From Paratractidigestivibacter sp963658035 (GTDB lineage: Bacteria > Actinomycetota > Coriobacteriia > Coriobacteriales > Atopobiaceae): a DNA stretch of 23,902 nucleotides. The stretch covers positions 1 through 23,902 of the forward strand of contig CAVKOL010000016.1 in assembly GCA_963658035.1 (NCBI GenBank). The letters are read 5' to 3'. Below the pieces are notes generated by a model, which saw only the letters and a list, made by a program, of their open reading frames with translations, made no database searches and was not told the origin of the DNA. Positions 22,185 through 23,902 of the stretch are shown here, one piece after another; within the stretch, counting starts at the first letter, position 1; every line of letters begins with the position of its first letter. The position numbers and the translations under genes were made by a program.

Positions 22185-23786
22185 ATGCGCAAACACTCCG
22201 ACAACATCGTCTCTAGGCACCTTTCTCGTCGATTCCAGGTCAACCTGGTAGGGGAAGGTGCCTTAGTAGGTCTGGCGGCAGGAGCGGTGATCACCCTTTA
22301 CCGCCTTTCCCTTTCTGGCGCCGAGAAGACCCTGCGCGCCGTCACCACATCGATTGCGGGCAATCCACTGCTCATGGCCGCATGGTTCGTGTTTCTCGCC
22401 GTGCTGCTTGTGGTGGTTTGCAAGCTCATGCTGTGGGAGCCTGCGACGTCGGGTTCTGGAATCCCGCAGGTAGATGCCGAGGTCGCGGGCAAAATGGACA
22501 TGCCCTGGCACCGCGTCATGTTCGCGAAGTTCATCGAGGGGACGCTGTGCGCCCTGGGAGGCTTGTCGCTTGGCCGCGAGGGACCGAGCGTCCAGCTCGG
22601 CGGCATGTCGGGCAAGGCCGTGTCAAAGGCCCTGGGGCGTAAGAGGGGAGAAGAGCGCCTGCTTGTCACCTGCGGTGCGGCAGCCGGCATGTCCGCGGCT
22701 TTTCATGCCCCTTTAACTGGGGTTTTATTTGCTATCGAAGAGATCCACAAGGAGTTCACGGCGCCGTTGATCATCTCGGTGATGACGTCGACGATTGTCT
22801 CGGACTTCCTGGTGAGCCAGGTTTTGGGCATCCAACCGGTCTTGAGCCTGGTGTTTGTAGCCGACCTGCCGCGCATCGATTACGCATTCGTCGCCTTCCT
22901 GGGCATTCTCTGCGGCGTTTTGGGCGCCCTGCACAACCTGGGGATGTTCTTTGCCCAATCGCTTTACAACAAGATCGATAGGGGAGTGCCGTACCTACGC
23001 CTTGCCGTGCCGTTTGCTCTGGCCGGGGTTGTGGCCTTTGTCTGGCCCGAGCTCATGTGCGGCGGAGACGCGATTATCGAGACATTGCTGGACGACGACC
23101 ACGTAGCAATTAGCCTGGTCGCCGCGCTTCTGGTTGGAAAGTACCTGTTCACCGCGATCAGCTTTGGCTCTGGGGCGCCGGGAGGAACGTTGTTTCCGCT
23201 GGTGGTTATGGGTGCCTGCATCGGGGCGGTCTATGCGTTGGGCGTTGGCGAGTTCTTTGATGTGCCCACGTCGTTTTACCCCAACTTCATCGCGCTGGGC
23301 ATCGCGGGCTTGTTTGCCGCCGTTGTGCGCGCGCCCGTAACGGCCGTCGTGCTGGTCTTTGAGCTCACTGGCTCCCTGGACGCGTTGTTGTCCGTCTCAA
23401 TCGTCGCAATTCTCGCTTACGTGGTGGCAAATCTGCTTAAGGTCGACCCGTTCTACGAGCACCTTTTGGCAAATCTTCTTCACATCACGCCCGACGACCC
23501 CTCAATCAACGGCGAGCTAGGCGAGAAGGTCATCCACACGATTTATGTTGGTACGGGGTCGAGCCTTGAGGGAATGCTCGTGCAGGACGTGCCGTGGCCC
23601 GACCAGGTGCGCATCGTAATGATTGAACGCGCCGGGCAAGAAATCGTGCCGTGCGGAGAAACCCGTTTGATGGCGCTGGATTCGCTCGTCATGATTATGA
23701 ACACCGACACCGAGGACGATGCTCAGCTCAAGCTCAATGTCATGAGCGCGTCCAAGGTCGAGACTCAGCGATATTCAGGGGAGTAA
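22185..23786 (+). CDS. ClC-type chloride/proton antiporter with C-terminal RCK_C (TrkA-C) domain
   Basis: The 533-residue product is a multi-span membrane protein with the ClC selectivity motifs GSGIP, GREGPSVQLGG and GSGAPGGTLFP. A tyrosine lies in DPFYEHLL, where the ion-coordinating Tyr445 of E. coli ClC-ec1 falls. Both exchanger glutamates appear present: the gating Glu132 (GREGP) and the internal proton glutamate, Glu186 (FAIEEIHKEF). This points to H+/Cl- exchange rather than a channel. The last 80 residues (EKVIHTIYVGTGSSLEGMLVQ ... ALDSLVMIMN) look like a TrkA-C/RCK_C regulatory domain, not the CBS pair of many ClC proteins. The ATG has only a distant GGAGG, so translation may depend on the NlpC/P60 gene ending 6 bases upstream. 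Confidence 0.9.
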   Translation: MRKHSDNIVSRHLSRRFQVNLVGEGALVGLAAGAVITLYRLSLSGAEKTLRAVTTSIAGNPLLMAAWFVFLAVLLVVVCKLMLWEPATSGSGIPQVDAEVAGKMDMPWHRVMFAKFIEGTLCALGGLSLGREGPSVQLGGMSGKAVSKALGRKRGEERLLVTCGAAAGMSAAFHAPLTGVLFAIEEIHKEFTAPLIISVMTSTIVSDFLVSQVLGIQPVLSLVFVADLPRIDYAFVAFLGILCGVLGALHNLGMFFAQSLYNKIDRGVPYLRLAVPFALAGVVAFVWPELMCGGDAIIETLLDDDHVAISLVAALLVGKYLFTAISFGSGAPGGTLFPLVVMGACIGAVYALGVGEFFDVPTSFYPNFIALGIAGLFAAVVRAPVTAVVLVFELTGSLDALLSVSIVAILAYVVANLLKVDPFYEHLLANLLHITPDDPSINGELGEKVIHTIYVGTGSSLEGMLVQDVPWPDQVRIVMIERAGQEIVPCGETRLMALDSLVMIMNTDTEDDAQLKLNVMSASKVETQRYSGE

Positions 23787-23902
23787 TCGAAATAGGCCGC
23801 AGGGCATAGCTAAGACCCAGCGTCATTCCAATAAATTCTCTACTTTACATAAGATATATTATCAGCGTTTTATATAGATTGATTATGTTTCGGCTTGTCT
23901 TC
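23787..23902. other. AT-rich region at the right edge, no gene identified
   Basis: These 116 bases are far more AT-rich than the rest, especially 23824-23890 (TTTACATAAGATATATTATC, TTTTATATAG). Promoter-like hexamers are present (TTTACA at 23844-23849, TATATT at 23855-23860), but none forms a well-spaced pair. No hairpin terminator for the ClC gene was found. It may be the promoter region of a gene beyond the window or the edge of acquired DNA. Confidence 0.4.

Overview
The window is GC-rich, densely packed bacterial DNA with short gaps, frequent 1-8 bp gene overlaps and strong AAGGAGG-type ribosome binding sites. Gene content and order suggest a gut-type actinobacterium of the class Coriobacteriia (Collinsella/Olsenella-like). 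This is inferred from gene families and synteny, not from a search. Most of the window is core metabolism. I see no insertion sequence, prophage, rRNA or CRISPR array.

Region 1 (1-8950) reads as one long plus-strand operon: the tail of a probable DUF512/radical SAM protein, der, plsY, gpsA, rpe, a cysteine desulfurase, a coiled-coil zinc-ribbon protein, coaBC and an Uup-like ABC-F ATPase. It combines ribosome assembly, the first steps of phospholipid synthesis (GpsA makes glycerol-3-phosphate, PlsY acylates it), the pentose phosphate pathway, sulfur mobilisation and coenzyme A synthesis.

Region 2 (8951-12171) is a three-gene redox operon: a GlpA-like FAD dehydrogenase with a BFD-type Fe-S domain, a pyridine-nucleotide FAD oxidoreductase and a DUF1667 protein. 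It is probably an anaerobic glycerol-3-phosphate dehydrogenase. A hairpin covers the ribosome binding site of the first gene.

Region 3 (12172-15824) holds tRNA-Pro(GGG) with its own terminator, then a monocistronic short-chain dehydrogenase that strongly resembles bile-acid 12alpha-hydroxysteroid dehydrogenases and has an operator-like palindrome in its promoter. A TYW1-like radical SAM gene (minus strand), serC (plus) and a UPF0473/DUF1292 gene (minus) follow, separated by terminators.

Region 4 (15951-20813) contains an M20 peptidase, then pgsA, a GcvT-like protein, a GarA/OdhI-like FHA protein, an FtsR-like MerR regulator and apt. The pgsA-FHA-MerR arrangement parallels the pgsA2-gcvH-garA-Rv1828 neighbourhood of Mycobacterium tuberculosis.

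Region 5 (20814-23902) has a 36-bp palindrome, a secreted NlpC/P60 cell-wall hydrolase, a ClC chloride/proton antiporter with a C-terminal RCK_C (TrkA-C) domain, and an AT-rich tail at the right edge.

The items most worth following up are the 12alpha-HSDH-like enzyme and its promoter, the GarA/FtsR-type cluster with one of the two phospho-threonines apparently retained, the hairpin-masked ribosome binding site of the GlpA-like operon, and the palindrome before the NlpC/P60 gene.
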